64,000 nucleotides of DNA from Linum tenue (GCA_946122785.1 CAMGYJ010000006.1:32253168-32317167); one strand, 5' to 3'. Positions 33,190 to 44,264 are shown, counted from the stretch's first letter. A program made the numbers and translations. The notes: generated from the letters alone by a model not told the origin.

Positions 33190-34755
33190 CATTTCATTGA
33201 TAGTGAACCACTGGATGTTGAAGAAGCCATGAAGGATGAAAAATGGAGAAGAAGCCATGGATGAAGAAATTAAAGCTATCGAGAAGAACAAGACCTGGGA
33301 GCTTGTATCTTTTCCTGAGAACCAGAAGCCCATTGGTGTGAAGTGGGTATTTAATTCAAAGAAGAATGCCTAAGGAGAAGTTGTCGGCCATAAAGCAAGA
33401 TTGGTGGCTAAAGGATATAGTCAGAGACCATGCATTGACTATAATGAAGTTTTTGCTCCCGTGGGGAGAATGGAAAGCATAAGGATGGTGATATCTCTTG
33501 ATGCTCAAAATGGATGGAAGATACATCAAATGGATGTGAAGGCAGCTTTTCTGAATGGATATCTCGAGGAAGATATCTATGTGGAGCAACCTCATGGATA
33601 TATATAGTTGAAGGTCAAGAAGATAAGTTGTTGAAGCTGAAGAAAGCATTGGATGGTCTGAAACAAGCACCAAGAGCTTGGAATAGCAGGTTTGACAGGT
33701 ATTTTCAGCAGAACGGATTCAACAAATGTCCACATGAGCATGCACTATATTGCAAGGTGCAAGCAATCTTGTTGGTATGCCTATACGTGGATGATCTCAT
33801 CTTTACAGGCAATGATCCTCAAATGTTTGAAGAGTTCAAGAAAATGATGGTTCATTAGTTTGAGATGACATACATTGGACTAATGTCATACTGTCTAGGA
33901 ATTGAAGTAACTCAAAAGGAGGAAGAAATTTTCATCTCACAGAGTATTTTTGCCAAGGAGGTCCTGAAGAAGTTTAAGATGGAGAATTGTAATCCTGTGA
34001 GCACACCAGCTGAGTGTGGACTGAAATTATCCAAGGATGACAAAAGAGAGAAGGTTAAATCAACGGAGTTTAGAAGCCTCTTGGGAAGTTTGAGATATCT
34101 GACTTCTACTAGATCATATATTCTCTACGTAGTTGGACTAGTCAATAGTTACATGGAGGCGCAAAAAATGTCACACTGAAATGCTGCCAAGAGGATACTG
34201 CACTACATAAGAGGTACAATCGATACTGGTCTGCTTTATACTAAGTAAGAAAATTTCAAATTGGTTGAATACAGCGATAGTGACTGGGCATGAGACGTGT
34301 ATGATCGCAAGAGCACTACATGATTTGTATTTTTTATGAGAGATACAGGTTTCACATGGAGTTCAAAGAAGCAAACTATTGTGACATTATCTACTTGCGA
34401 AGCTGAGTATGCTGCTACGACATCGCGTGTGTTTCACAGGATTACAGGTCTCAGAAAATTGTAAGCTAAGTATGCAATATGTCTCAGAAATTTGCTCAAG
34501 GAGTTGACCACGACACACGAAGAGTCAACTGAAATTTTTATGGATAACAAGTCTGCCTTGGCGTTAGCAAAGAATCTGGTGTTCCATCATATTGATACGA
34601 GATATAAGTTCTTATGAGAGTGTGTGGAGTAGAAAGAAGTGATGCTGAAGTATGTGAAGACAGAAGACCAAATTGCTGATATTTCTACGAAGCCGCTAAA
34701 GCAAGATGTGTTTGTCAAGATAAGGACACACTACTCAGAGTTACTACTAATTAAA
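33190..34755 (+). pseudogene. Copia reverse transcriptase and RNase H, many stops
   Basis: RT motifs in order: EEIKAIEKNKTWELV, GVKWVF, HKARLVAKGYSQRPCIDY, QMDVKAAFLNGYLEEDIYVE, LKKALDGLKQAPRAW and the active-site box YVDDLIFTGND (33784 on). RNase H follows with YSDSDWA, RKSTT, KKQTIVTLSTCEAEYAA and DNKSALALAKN, ending near DISTKPLKQ. At least ten stops and some frame changes are present. Unlike the two Ale-like copies in the window, the catalytic YVDD is kept. Confidence 0.88.
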
Positions 34756-34758
34756 CTT

Positions 34759-34768
34759 TAAGGGGGAG
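34759..34768 (+). other. Polypurine tract of Tork-like copia
   Basis: TTAAGGGGGAG immediately precedes the 3' LTR start TGTTGAAATT. Confidence 0.85.
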
Positions 34769-35193
34769 TGTTGAAATTAAAATAAAATTTAATTAAAATA
34801 TCTAAGCAAAATATCAGAGCTTTCTAGAACGTGTAGTGTGTGTAATGTGATAAGGAATTGTGTAGAATGCTCATTAAAGTGGGCTAGTTGCATGGATGAA
34901 AAGCAGCCACAAACCAAAGGTGGTTCCCCACTGCCATATTGATTGGGGGTGATTCTTATTGGGTTTGGGCAGCCTATATATAAAGGCTTGTTGTGTTCGT
35001 GTAGAGAAGCAAAGCCAAACAAAGAAAGAATAAGATTCCCTCTCCAAAAGCTCTCTCTGCAGCCTACCTTGTTCCAAAATTTCCTCTCCCAAAATATAAG
35101 TCCACCAAATCAAACAAAAAACAAGGTTGCCTTTCTCTCTAAACATCCCCACCAAAGCCAAATATTAAGGAAATAATTATTTATTTTCCAACA
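34769..35193 (+). mobile_element. 3' LTR of Tork-like copia
   Basis: 425 bp, collinear with the 5' LTR, ending TTATTTTCCAACA just before the duplication TCTTC. Confidence 0.92.
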
Positions 35194-35198
35194 TCTTC

Positions 35199-35935
35199 TT
35201 TTACTTCTACTTTCTGCTTTGTTTTTGTGTCCTCCCTCTTTCTTCCTATGTTTTCGAGTAGTCTCCAAAAAAGTCAGCTCTGCTAGACTTCAAGTTTTCG
35301 GTCTCCGATCCCCATGGAACTCTTCTCTCCACCTGGATTCCAGACCTCAACCACTGTGCATGGGCTGGGGTAGCTTGCAACTCACGGTCCCAGGTTGTCT
35401 CCCTTAGAGTCTCCGGCGGCGATAGAAGAGGTAACTGCAAGGCTCTTCCTTGTTCGGGCGTTTTCAAGTTTTCAATTTCGGCGGTCAGGCAGAAGAGGGC
35501 ATGCTCAAGTTTGGACCTTCGTGGGAAGTTAGCCGTAAAGTTGCCGCCTTTGATTGGGAATCTTAGTAAGCTTAGGGTTTTGTCTCTACCTTTTAATGAG
35601 CTCGCTTGCAAAATTCCTTCTGAGATTTGGGATTTGAAGGAGCTAGAAGTGCTTGATCTCGAAGGAAGCTTGTTTACCTGCGAATTCTGTGGTCAATTTG
35701 GTGGTGAGTTGACGAAATGAAGAGTTTGAATCTAGGGTTCAACAGAATCCATGGAGAAATCCATGCTTCTATTTCCAGATTTGCAAGTTTGCAGGATTCG
35801 AACTTGGCTGGTAACAACCAGACCGGTCTACAAAAAGAAGACGAGATTGAGAAATAAAAGAATTTTATTTTTATTTTTTGATGATGAAATTAATGAGGTG
35901 AAAATTTTGAAAATTTAGTTTTATTGTTTTTTTAA
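35199..35935 (+). pseudogene. RPK2-like LRR receptor kinase N-terminal fragment
   Basis: Frames give a leucine-rich-repeat N-terminal domain (SALLDFKFSVSDPHGTLL, LNHCAWAGVACNSRSQVVSL, RVSGGD) and LRRs (LPPLIGNLSKLRVLSLPFNE, IPSEIWDLKELEVLDLEG), then after a frameshift further LRR-like sequence. From memory this order matches RPK2/TOADSTOOL2-type receptor kinases. There is no transmembrane or kinase domain, and stops and frameshifts are present. With 21310-21525 it forms one unit, split by the copia insertion (5-bp TCTTC duplication). It sits inside MULE-type arms, so it is probably a captured gene piece. The inner part of a reverse arm is seen near 35890-35935. Confidence 0.7.
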
Positions 35936-36175
35936 TGGCTAAATTACACGTTTGGTCACTCAAATTACATAAATTTTTCACGTTTGTCACTCGAATTACT
36001 TTTATTTCTGATTCTCCACTAACTTTACGAATCGCTTCACCGTTAGTCACTAGCCGTTAGTGTCCGTTAACTCTGTTAGTTTTCTGATGATGTGGCAAAC
36101 AGAACTACTGACTGAACCGTTAACTTAATGACATGTCAATTTTAAAAAATTAAAAAAACAATTAGACAAAAATCA
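35936..36175 (+). repeat. MULE-type terminal arm, same direction as 21087
   Basis: GGCTAAATTACACGTTTGGTC, repeated TTTGTCACTCGAATTAC blocks, CCGTTAGTGTCCGTTAACTC, GATGTGGCAAACAG and then AT-rich sequence follow the plan of the 21087 arm and in the same direction. It is therefore not the missing opposite arm but an adjacent element end or a rearranged arm. Confidence 0.5.
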
Positions 36176-36313
36176 GGCAAAGGAATAGGCACACCATATA
36201 AAAGCAGCCAATAAAATAAAACTATAAATATTAAAAAATAATAAAACAAGAAATCCTTGGATTCCATCACTTCCCGACTCTCGTCCGGATGTCGTGACTA
36301 GCACGAACGACTT

Positions 36314-36629
36314 TGTCATAAACTAGTTGATCCCAATTACTTGAGTTGTTGGGAGAAGGTTATACTGGATCTTATACAGCCCATGTATGGTACTTAACCA
36401 CTTCCTTACACGCCTCCTCAAACGAAAGGCAACTCATGGGCTTGAAGTTTGCACAGGCCCGCCATACCATGTGCTTGAAAGACAACGGTTAATATTGGGG
36501 GTCATGAGGACTTGAACACGTGACCTCAAGGACAAACCAGGCTTTGATACCATGTCATAAACCAGTTGATCCCAATAATTCGAGTTGTTGGGAGAAGGTT
36601 ATGCTTGATCTTATACAGGCCCATGTATG
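36314..36629 (-). mobile_element. TRIM-like short LTR element
   Basis: Two direct repeats of about 77 bp start at 36314 and 36553 (TGTCATAAACYAGTTGATCC, then GTTGTTGGGAGAAGGTTAT, then CTTATACAG). Before the second lies GCTTTGATACCA (36541-36552), the reverse complement of an initiator-Met PBS with one mismatch, giving minus orientation. The core between the repeats is only about 160 bp and non-coding, as in terminal-repeat retrotransposons in miniature. Confidence 0.75.
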
Positions 36630-37169
36630 TGTAAGAGACACGGTGTAAAGGGGCCTAGGGGTGAAACTGGGCCAAACCCAACCCTGACCCTGTCACTACC
36701 CAAAAAAACCCAGCCCTGTATGCTCAAATATTTGGCCCGACCCGGCCCGACCCTATTCTCATTTGGCCCTGTATGGCCCTGTTGGGTCGGGCTGGGCTGG
36801 GTCGGGTCGGGCCATAGGGTCGGCCCAACTTCTTTTTATACAATATTAGTCCACTTAATTATTTAATATCAAATTCAATTTCAAAAAATTGCAAGTATAT
36901 ACTAGAAAATTTAAATGAGTTCATAACAAAAATAATCTAAATTAAATAAAGAAATTATTTAAACTAATTCAAAAAATAAAAGTTTGATTACAAAAATTCC
37001 AACTAATTCCAGAAAATTTAAGTTAGTCCAAATTCCTATACCAAAAATCCTAATTAATTCGAAAAAATCAAAATTAATTCCAAAAAATTAAAATTACATC
37101 TAAAAAGTCTAAATCACCTTACGATAAATCCAAATCAAATAAAAAAAATGCAAATTACATCTAAAAAGT

Positions 37170-37751
37170 CTAAATTACCTTACGATAAATCCAAATCAAA
37201 TAAACAAAATGAAAATTACATCTACAATCCTGTTGTTGTTGCCAGGGAGGCTGCTGCTGCTTTAATCTACTATCCTGTTGTTGTTGCCTTGTCAGCTGTT
37301 CATTATTATCAACATTGCTATTCTGCTTCTGCTTCTTCATCTTCATCATCCCATTTTCTGGATCATCTACTCTGCTGCTGCCTAATTTATTGCTCCTCCT
37401 GTTAATCCGACTCGACCCGGTTGAAGATGAAGACAGGCTTCCACCTCCTGATTCTGAAGTCAACGCTGTCTCCTCTTGACATAGTTTCTTCCTCCTTGAA
37501 CAGTAACTCGCTGGCCCCAGTGTTAGCTCAATCTCACACTCCTCCATGACTACTGTTCCATTCCTTTCTTCTTCTTCAACATGATCCCCGTTGGACTCTG
37601 CGAATTCCTCTGCTGCTGGCCTTCTTTCCAAGTCCAGCTTCACTGCTAACTTGTCATGATGATGATGATGATGATGATTAGGAGGAGAAGCAACTACAAT
37701 GTTGCTGACATTGTTGCTCCTTGAGTTGAAACTGAATCCATTATTCCACAA
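37170..37751 (-). pseudogene. Unidentified gene fragment inside hAT element
   Basis: An open 193-codon frame with N-terminal MWNNGFSFNSRSNNV, a His run, an acidic stretch EECEIELTLGPASY, a Ser-rich GGGSLSSSSTGSSRIN and a C-terminal Gln-rich tail. The ELTLGP segment and composition look like a plant nuclear regulatory protein, but I cannot name the family. The frame passes into hAT AT-rich sequence at its end, so the source gene is truncated. Probably a captured exon. Confidence 0.45.
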
Positions 37752-37959
37752 AATATGATAAACCCATCCACAAAAGCATCAATTACAACAAAGTCAAGAT
37801 TCAGAAGAATGAATAGTAACTATACAAGTTTGCGGTATAGGTTCATAGTAACTTTCTGTGTAAAGAACACTAGAACTACTAAAATAAATAGAAAATCAAC
37901 AAATATACAATGCAGGAAGCTTGAAACAGATGAGAAACAAAAGTAGCTAACCTCGATTG

Positions 37960-38830
37960 CTATATGGACAGCAAGGTGTCCTGTAACAGCTGCAACGACT
38001 GCTGAATTGGGTCAAGCAGCTACAACAACTGCATAAACAAGCATTGCACAACCACAGAAGAAAGATTGGAATCCATTCTGAAACAGCACCGAGGTGTACC
38101 TCAGTCATCTATTTAAAAATCTCACGATAAAAGAACCCAGGGCATCAACCAACTGATAAAAGAACCCACAATCCGATGCAAAAGAAAGGGGTGAACAAGC
38201 AAGCACAGCAAAAAGCAGTGTGGCAAGATAAAGAACAAGGACACCACTGAGAACCCGCAGACTATTCCATTCGCAGCCACCAAAAACCTGCCACAAAAAC
38301 TGTTTTAGTACCTCCCTCCCATAACCATTATGCAACAAGTATGGCCACGTAAACTATCACGCAGAGCAATTACGATTTGATTCTGTAAGTAAATCAACCC
38401 ATACAACCAACAACACAGTACAATCTCTAGAATTACCGTAAACCAATCGTGCGCTAACCTTGCGAATTTGAGTAGAGGATCCTCTATTTTCCCTCCTCAC
38501 CCATCAATCTCCTGCGGATGTGAAAAAATCCGGCGCCGGGGAGACGACGGGGAGCTAGAACGAGTAAGGGAAGCTGCTGCGGCGGGGGACAGGGGAGGGC
38601 GGCGGCGGGAGGGTGAACCCGAGTGCTGGACCGGCGTAGAGGATGAAGGAGATGCGGCGGCGGTGGGTCGATGATGGGGTAAGCGATGGCGGTGAAATCG
38701 ACGAACCCGAAGGAGGAGTTCAAGAGGTCGATGATGTAGATGATAGCGCAGTCGACACTATTGCGAGGAAAGAAGGGATGGACCGCAATGGGTTGGGTAA
38801 TTAGGGATTTAGGGTTAAAATGGGTCAAAA
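37960..38830 (-). pseudogene. Second captured gene-like fragment in hAT element
   Basis: Read on the minus strand, a G+C-rich first part (38828-38484, FVDFTAIAYPIIDPPPP and a Pro/Arg-rich stretch) is followed by segments with hydrophobic character (38338-38105, VLVLYLATLLFAVLACSPL; about 38095-37970, SFFCGCAMLVYAVVV). The hydrophobic blocks separated by possible introns look like pieces of a small membrane-protein gene. Not identified. Confidence 0.35.
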
Positions 38831-39230
38831 TGGGCCTGAATGGGTTTTAAGGGTAAAACCCAAAAATACCCTACCCTCTAGGGTCAGAATGTGACCCGGC
38901 CCTATTTTGGCCCTAAAGACTAATTGACCCTACCCAACCCACCGGGTTGGGCCGGGCCGGGCCGGGCTGACGGGTAGTAAGGGCCAAAGTTACAGCCCTA
39001 AAGGGGCCGAGTCGGCCTAGGAGGGTATTTGGGTCAATTGGGTATTGTTAGGGAGAGAGAACTATTTAAGCTGCAGTCTTTGTTATTTCGATTAATCAAT
39101 CATAATATCAGAATTCATAAACCCTAAATCCTCTTCTCTTCTTCAATTCCCATCTCAATTTCCAATTCTCAACCCTAATTCTTCTATTCTCATCCCCAAT
39201 TTCTGTTTGATTAATCGTGTTTCTCACAAT

Positions 39231-39242
39231 TGGTATCAGAGC
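39231..39242 (+). other. tRNA-iMet PBS of gypsy element E
   Basis: TGGTATCAGAGC, exact, two bases after the LTR end TCTCACA. Confidence 0.92.
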
Positions 39243-39251
39243 CTCATCGAT

Positions 39252-40783
39252 ATGAGTTCTGCAGGGTACTCAGAGGGGGACCAGGGGGCGCCGATCGAGG
39301 CTCGCTTGCTGGAGGTCATCGCCCGATTGCAGAAGGTGGCGGCTGACCTGCGGCGAGGGAGAGGGGTGGCGGAGGGCCTGACCGCTGATGGGGCCGCCCT
39401 AGCAGCGGCAGCAGCAGCGCCGCGACAGGCGAAACAGACCGCGGCGGGAGTGTAGGCGCGCGAGGCGGTGGAGGAGGACTGGAGGCCACCGGCCGGCGAC
39501 GTGAAGGAGCAGGGCGCGGGTTCGGTGCTCCTTTCGGCGATAGCAGGGTCGCGGGAGGAGGAAGGAGGGGGCGCGCGGTTGGAGACCATCTCCACCGTGG
39601 CAGCCGCCGTGGCAGCCGGGTCAGCGACCATGCGCTTCAAGGCGCAGATTGCAGGGGAGTGGGGCGTGGCTTTGGTTGATAGCGGGGCCTCACTCAACTT
39701 CGTCGGAGAGGAGTTCATGCGTCGACTGCACATACCCAGGTGGCCATAGCTCCTTTCGATGTGAAGGTCGCCAATGGCGCGCCGTTGCAGTGCGCAGGGA
39801 AGCTGGCAGGTGTATCCGTGCAGATCAAAGGGTTACAGGTTCCTATTGACCTGTACGTGTTGCCGTTGCAGGGGTTCGATGTGATCTTGGGCATGCCTTG
39901 GCTCAAGAGCTTGGGGCCCGTGACTAGTGATTAGGTGAAGATGGTTATAAGGTTCAAGTGGAGGGACAAGGATTGGGAGCTGCAGGGTATGACCACGGCG
40001 ATAGGGCCAGTCGAGTGGGCCGACCCGCAGTTGGAGGCAGATGTGGAGCTCGCAGTGCTTTGCTGGCCACTGGGATCTCACGGCCAGCAACCGCTAGCCC
40101 CCGATTTGCAAGCACTGCTGGATAGGTATGTGGGGCTCTTTGAGCTGCCGAACCAGCTGCCCCCACAGTGCCAGGTTGACCATTGGATTCGGCTGAAGGA
40201 GGGCACGGATGCGGTTAATGTTTGACCCTACAGGTATGCTCACACCTAGAAGGCCGAGATTGAGACGCATGTAGAGGAAATGATGACCGCGGGACTTATT
40301 CAAGCGATCTCCAGCCTGTTCTCCTCGCCGGTGCTGCTGGTGAAGAAGAAGGATGGCACTTGGAGGTTCTTCACAGACTACAGGGCCCTCAATACCGCCA
40401 CTGTCCATGACCGTTTTCCCATTTCCCACAGTGGACGACATGCTAGACGAGCTGAGAGGAGCCCAGTACTTCACCAAGCTCGATCTGAGGGCCGGCTATC
40501 ACCAGATACGCATGCACGAGGAGGACATTCCTAAGATGGCCTTTCGGACACATAGTGGCCATTACGAGTATCTCGTGATGCCCTTCTGACTCTGTAATGC
40601 GCCATCAACGTTTCAGGCCGCCATGAATGATATTTTTCGGCCCTTGCTTCGTAGGTCAGTCCTGGTGTTCTTTGATGATATTCTGGTTTTCAATAGGTCA
40701 TGGGAAGAGCATATGCAGCATTTGCAGGAGGTGTTTGAGATATTGCAGGGAAACCAGTTCTACGTGAAGGCATCTAAATGGTC
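39252..40783 (+). pseudogene. Ty3-gypsy gag remnant, protease and RT, broken
   Basis: A start MSSAGYSEGDQGAP opens an Ala/Arg-rich stub of about 65 codons, far shorter than a normal Gag and without its capsid core or zinc knuckle. The protease follows: MRFKAQIAGEWGVALVDSG with active-site DSGAS at about 39680, and VILGMPWLKSLGP. RT motifs are [52 protein letters not shown] and the active site FFDDILVF (40668 on). Several stops and frameshifts occur. It ends near FYVKASKW at 40783; RNase H and integrase are absent. Confidence 0.87.
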
Positions 40784-41629
40784 GACCCATATCCCTCGCG
40801 CTTCGACCCAAAAAGACCTCCACAGTAGCGACTATGTATCCTTTCCCAACTTGGGTCACTGCTCCCATTGTTGTGGCGCATCAGCCTTCAAACTTCAAAT
40901 TTCCCATCGTCGTTGAGCCTCCTCAGGCCAACTTCAGCTACCGATGACGACTGCGAGAGGTGAAATAGGATTGTAGAATTGGGGATTATCAGTTAGAAAT
41001 TGATATGGAAAAAGAAGGGATAATTAGTTAGAACTTGATTAGACAAGGGGAAGAGAACAACACGCAGGGAAGGGGGAATTTGGGAGAGGGTTGGCTTGGA
41101 GACGAGAGGCAGAGTAGGTCTAGGGAATTATTTATTTAATAAACTCCCACAATGAAATCCTACTAATTAGCCTAACAACTACTTTAATTCCCTATTATGC
41201 TAAAATATTCTCAATCATCCCAAATCGCATAAAATCCCAAAAAATACTCGGAATAACAATAGTAATTCTCAATATAATAACTAAGAAGTAACAAGTAATG
41301 GCACTTCTATCATTTTTTATTTAAAGATGGATATAGATTCTAGAAATATTATCTTAAAGTAAGATATTTAAATTTATATTTGTTAATTTTTGTAAAATCG
41401 GCATAAACCGGCGCATGAACTGGTTGTACCACGGTAGAACCATTCCACTTACGAAACCGGCGCACCGGCATAAACCGGTTTGACAACCTTGGTCCATATC
41501 AAAAGCACACTTCCACAATGGTCCAACTCATTTAAAATCAAGTTAAGTGGAATGAGGGACCCAATTGTCTAAAACGCCTGACTTCAATCTCTGCATGTGG
41601 AGTCTCTGTGCACAGTGGGTGTGGAAGTC
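40784..41629. other. Gene-free region right of element E
   Basis: No coding region is recognised. About 41395-41495 there are repeated CGGCATAAACCGG and ACCGGCGCA motifs and a GGTTTGACAACCTTGG end, which resemble the terminus of a small DNA transposon. The partner end was not found. Confidence 0.4.
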
Positions 41630-42648
41630 CGAGACCCCCATAAATAAAGAACTAAACTAGCTTACCGAAATTTACCAAATATAGGAACGAAAATGGTGAC
41701 TCGATTGATGAGTTTCGGCTTTTTTGGAAGAGTGCGATGGTCTGGTGATGAAGGAAGGAGAAGCAGGAAAGGAGAGAGGAGAAGGCATAATTATCCAATA
41801 TGTCCACATAAGTTTGGCATTTGTGAAAAATGATTCTAAATATTTTATTTTCTCCAAAATGGTAACACAATAATTACTGTTTGGTACCTTCTGTCAAATT
41901 TGTGTAAGGAAATTATGATGGTGCAACCAAAATAAAATTTGTATGATTTAATTACAACCATAATTTGACTTATGTTATTTAATTGCAACAAAAAAAATTA
42001 AGTGGTTAGTATCTCTGTTTTCAGAACCTGATCGAAGGCTGAACCAGAAAAGTTAGTGGTTTAAGGTTCAGTGGTTAATCGTTAAAAAACCGTTGATAGA
42101 ACCTTTCTTGATATAAAATACAATACTTGTATATTATACTAATTTAAGACTAAAGTTATTATTGACCATAAACAATTTCAAATTCATATCAGTACCAAAA
42201 TTTCTAATAAATCAATCAAACCGTCTCACAAAAGAAATCATTTTTTAATTCAAGTTAACAATTATGCTGGCAATTAGTAGTAGATCACGTTAAAATGACA
42301 ACAAGATTGAGAAATGAGACGATGAACCATATATCAAATTAATAATCATGGCTTGATGTCTTATTTTACGTTAAAATTCTTTATTAATACAAACTTTTGT
42401 GGTTAAAATAGTGAACCAGTGGACCAGTTAAACCGTGGTGGTTCATATGGTTTTATGTTGAACCGTGAAAAATCGTTTGGTCCATCAATAACCGTTCAAA
42501 CAATGAAACCGGACCACTATCGTAATTGGGTTGACATTTCTACTGGCCTAATCGTTGATCCAGTTTGGTTCTTATAGCAATGGTTAGTATGCAACATATG
42601 TTATACTTAAGTGGCATGTTGTGCATTTAACCCTAACTCCTGCCATTC
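41630..42648. mobile_element. Left copy of inverted X+Y MULE-like unit
   Basis: 41630-42002 (part of unit X), Y (42013-42580) and a short right flank are repeated in reverse complement at 52925-53531 plus 58336-58590. The match covers X-type sequence (e.g. GGTACC-flanked CATTTGTGAAAAATGATT) and most of Y. X sequence is found a third time at 59065-59290. Confidence 0.75.
42013..42580. mobile_element. MULE-like unit Y with 10-bp target-site duplication
   Basis: 568 bp bounded by perfect direct repeats TGGTTAGTAT (42003-42012 and 42581-42590). The ends are only weakly inverted (TTTTCAGAACCTGATC and the reverse complement TATAAGAACCAAACTGGATC). The body has many GGTTCA/TGAACC motifs and no ORF. 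The 10-bp duplication points to a Mutator-like origin. Confidence 0.65.
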
Positions 42649-42758
42649 TTTTTTTTTATATATAATAACCTGATCAATTTATTAAGAGGTTTGTACCTCC
42701 TTATCCAAATAGTTTGGGAGGAAAACCGGAGGTCTGGAATCCCATACCTCCTCTGTTT

Positions 42759-42763
42759 CCCAG
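42759..42763. repeat. Target-site duplication CCCAG of Athila-like A
   Basis: CCCAG at 42759-42763 and again at 48199-48203, directly adjoining the two LTR ends. Confidence 0.92.
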
Positions 42764-44127
42764 TGATAACATCGGATTTGCACATGTTTGCACCCTCGTT
42801 CCTTGATCATTTTGGCTTGAGTTTCTGATTTCTTGGACTATTTTACGCTAGGTTGTGTTCCTTTGTCACATTTCAGGTCCTAGCATGTAAATTGAAGCAT
42901 AGGCGCAAGTTTCAAGTCAATCGGAGATCATTTGGCAATTCGGGAGAAGAAACACGAGCATGATCTGAGGAATAATGGACTTCTACCTCATAATATGGAT
43001 AAATAATCATGCAAGCTTGTCATGAAAAGAAAGAGGACGAGACTACGAGCGTCTGGGATCAAACGGCGACTGATTCAGAGTCCGGACGAGGGAGAAACGA
43101 AGCATTAAACAGAGGCTGAGCAAGCCACACGGGCATCCTGGAACTCCACACGGCTGTGTGGGTCGTGGCCGTGTGGAAATCACCGAGCCTTCACACGGGC
43201 AGCTGGGAAAGCCACACGGCCGTGTGGCCTGGCCACGTGATCGGGAATTCCTGTTTAAATCCGATTTTCAGCAAAAGGAAAGGGGAGAGCTGGGTTTTTG
43301 GTTTCCAAACACCCAAGGGAAGAACTCTAGAGAGAGAGAGCGACTTGGGAACATTCTTGGAGCTATTTTGGAGGATTTCTTCGCCATTGGAGCTCGGGAA
43401 TCAAGCTTGGAGATGGAGATTGAAGATCTAGATCAGATTTCTGCAGTCTCTCTCTTCTCTATGGAGTAACTTCCCTTCACTTAGGTTTTGAGGAACCCTA
43501 GTTCCATGTGTTAGGATCTTTCTTGTATGAAGTTTTGGATGCTATATTGTTTGATTATAATCGATTGAGGCATGATTTATTGAGTCAATTGAATCTTGAT
43601 CAAATTCTCTTGATTTCTGCTTTAACCTATGATAGATAGAATCTGATTAGGTTAATAAAGCTTCCTTGATTGATAGTGGTGAATTGGTTGTGCGAGAGTC
43701 AATCAATTCACTACTTTGTACTGGAATTTTGTGTTCATAGCCTCAGCTTTCTATCCCGGTGAAGACTAGTCGTCTGCCGGGTAGTTGGACTAAGAGGGCT
43801 TGGTCAGCTTAAGAGATTCCAAGCTAATTTAGGATCTTCTGCAGTTTAATCAACAGTAGATCAACCAAAGGTAATTGCAACTTGGACCTAGTTGAGGAAC
43901 TAGGGGGAATCATACCTAAGTGAGTTCCCATCTTGTAATTAGTAGAGTAGTCAGTAGAGTAGTTTATAAATCAATCCTTAATATAGTTTGCTAGAAAATG
44001 AACTGAAGCTAAGTAATAGTAACTCTAGAGACCCGTGGATTCGATATTTATTACTTGTGCCCCTATACTGCAGTCTCTTTCATTGGTTACACTTGGCCAT
44101 TGTTAGGTGGTGTGTTTGAGCGTGTCA
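42764..44127 (+). mobile_element. 5' LTR of Athila-like element A
   Basis: It contains repeated CACACGG and CCGTGTGG half-sites, with a perfect 18-bp palindrome GCCACACGGCCGTGTGGC at 43211-43228. The short open frames over 43156-43469 are in this LTR and recur in the 3' LTR; they are not genes. Confidence 0.93.
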
Positions 44128-44133
44128 AGTTTT

Positions 44134-44151
44134 TGGCGTCGTTGCCGGGGA
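44134..44151 (+). other. tRNA-Asp PBS of element A
   Basis: TGGCGTCGTTGCCGGGGA, one mismatch from the complement of the plant tRNA-Asp 3' end, six bases after the LTR. Confidence 0.88.
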
Positions 44152-44264
44152 CTTTCTAGATTATTAGGAAAGGCAGAAGTTTGTTACTTTAGCGTTTTTC
44201 TTTTGTTTTCCGCCCTTGCTTTTCACTTGGGTGTTTTTTGTTTTTGTTGGTGCAGATCTGAATC

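Larger units (their letters stand above)
21526..35193 (+). mobile_element. Ty1-copia element (Tork-like) with nested insertions
   Basis: 5' LTR 21526-21958 and 3' LTR 34769-35193 are closely similar (TGATGAAATT/TGTTGAAATT starts, TTTCCAACA ends) and are bounded by the 5-bp duplication TCTTC (21521-21525, 35194-35198). A PBS (21962-21973) and a polypurine tract (34759-34768) are present. The coding order is gag, protease, integrase, RT, RNase H, the copia order. Two insertions enlarge it: a solo LTR (23161-25731) and a chromovirus-like element (26166-32669). Many stops and frameshifts show it is dead. Confidence 0.92.
36656..39000. mobile_element. 2.3-kb hAT-type element carrying host-like sequence
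   Basis: Termini TAGGGGTGAAACTGGGCC and (reverse complement) TAGGGCTGTAACTTTGGCC are flanked by a perfect 8-bp duplication AAGGGGCC (36648-36655, 39001-39008). Both subterminal regions carry GGGTCGGG/CCCGACC-type repeats. No transposase is present. The core holds gene-like minus-strand sequence (37170-37751 and about 38000-38830). Confidence 0.88.
36630..40783 (+). mobile_element. Ty3-gypsy element E, 3'-truncated, LTR split by hAT
   Basis: The 5' LTR is 36630-36655 plus 39009-39228 (TGTAAGAG...TCTCACA). Joining the flanks of the hAT insertion restores it. The PBS at 39231-39242 is an exact TGGTATCAGAGC. Gag is shortened, then protease and RT follow until the sequence breaks off near 40783 in the middle of pol. 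No 3' LTR is seen. Confidence 0.8.

Noticed and set aside
35199..35935. Functional LRR receptor kinase gene
   Set aside because: Frameshifts and stops are present, the kinase domain is missing, and the leader is separated by a 13.7-kb insertion.
43156..43469. Small ORFs repeated at 47228-47494 as a gene pair
   Set aside because: They lie in the two LTRs of the same element and simply reflect LTR duplication.
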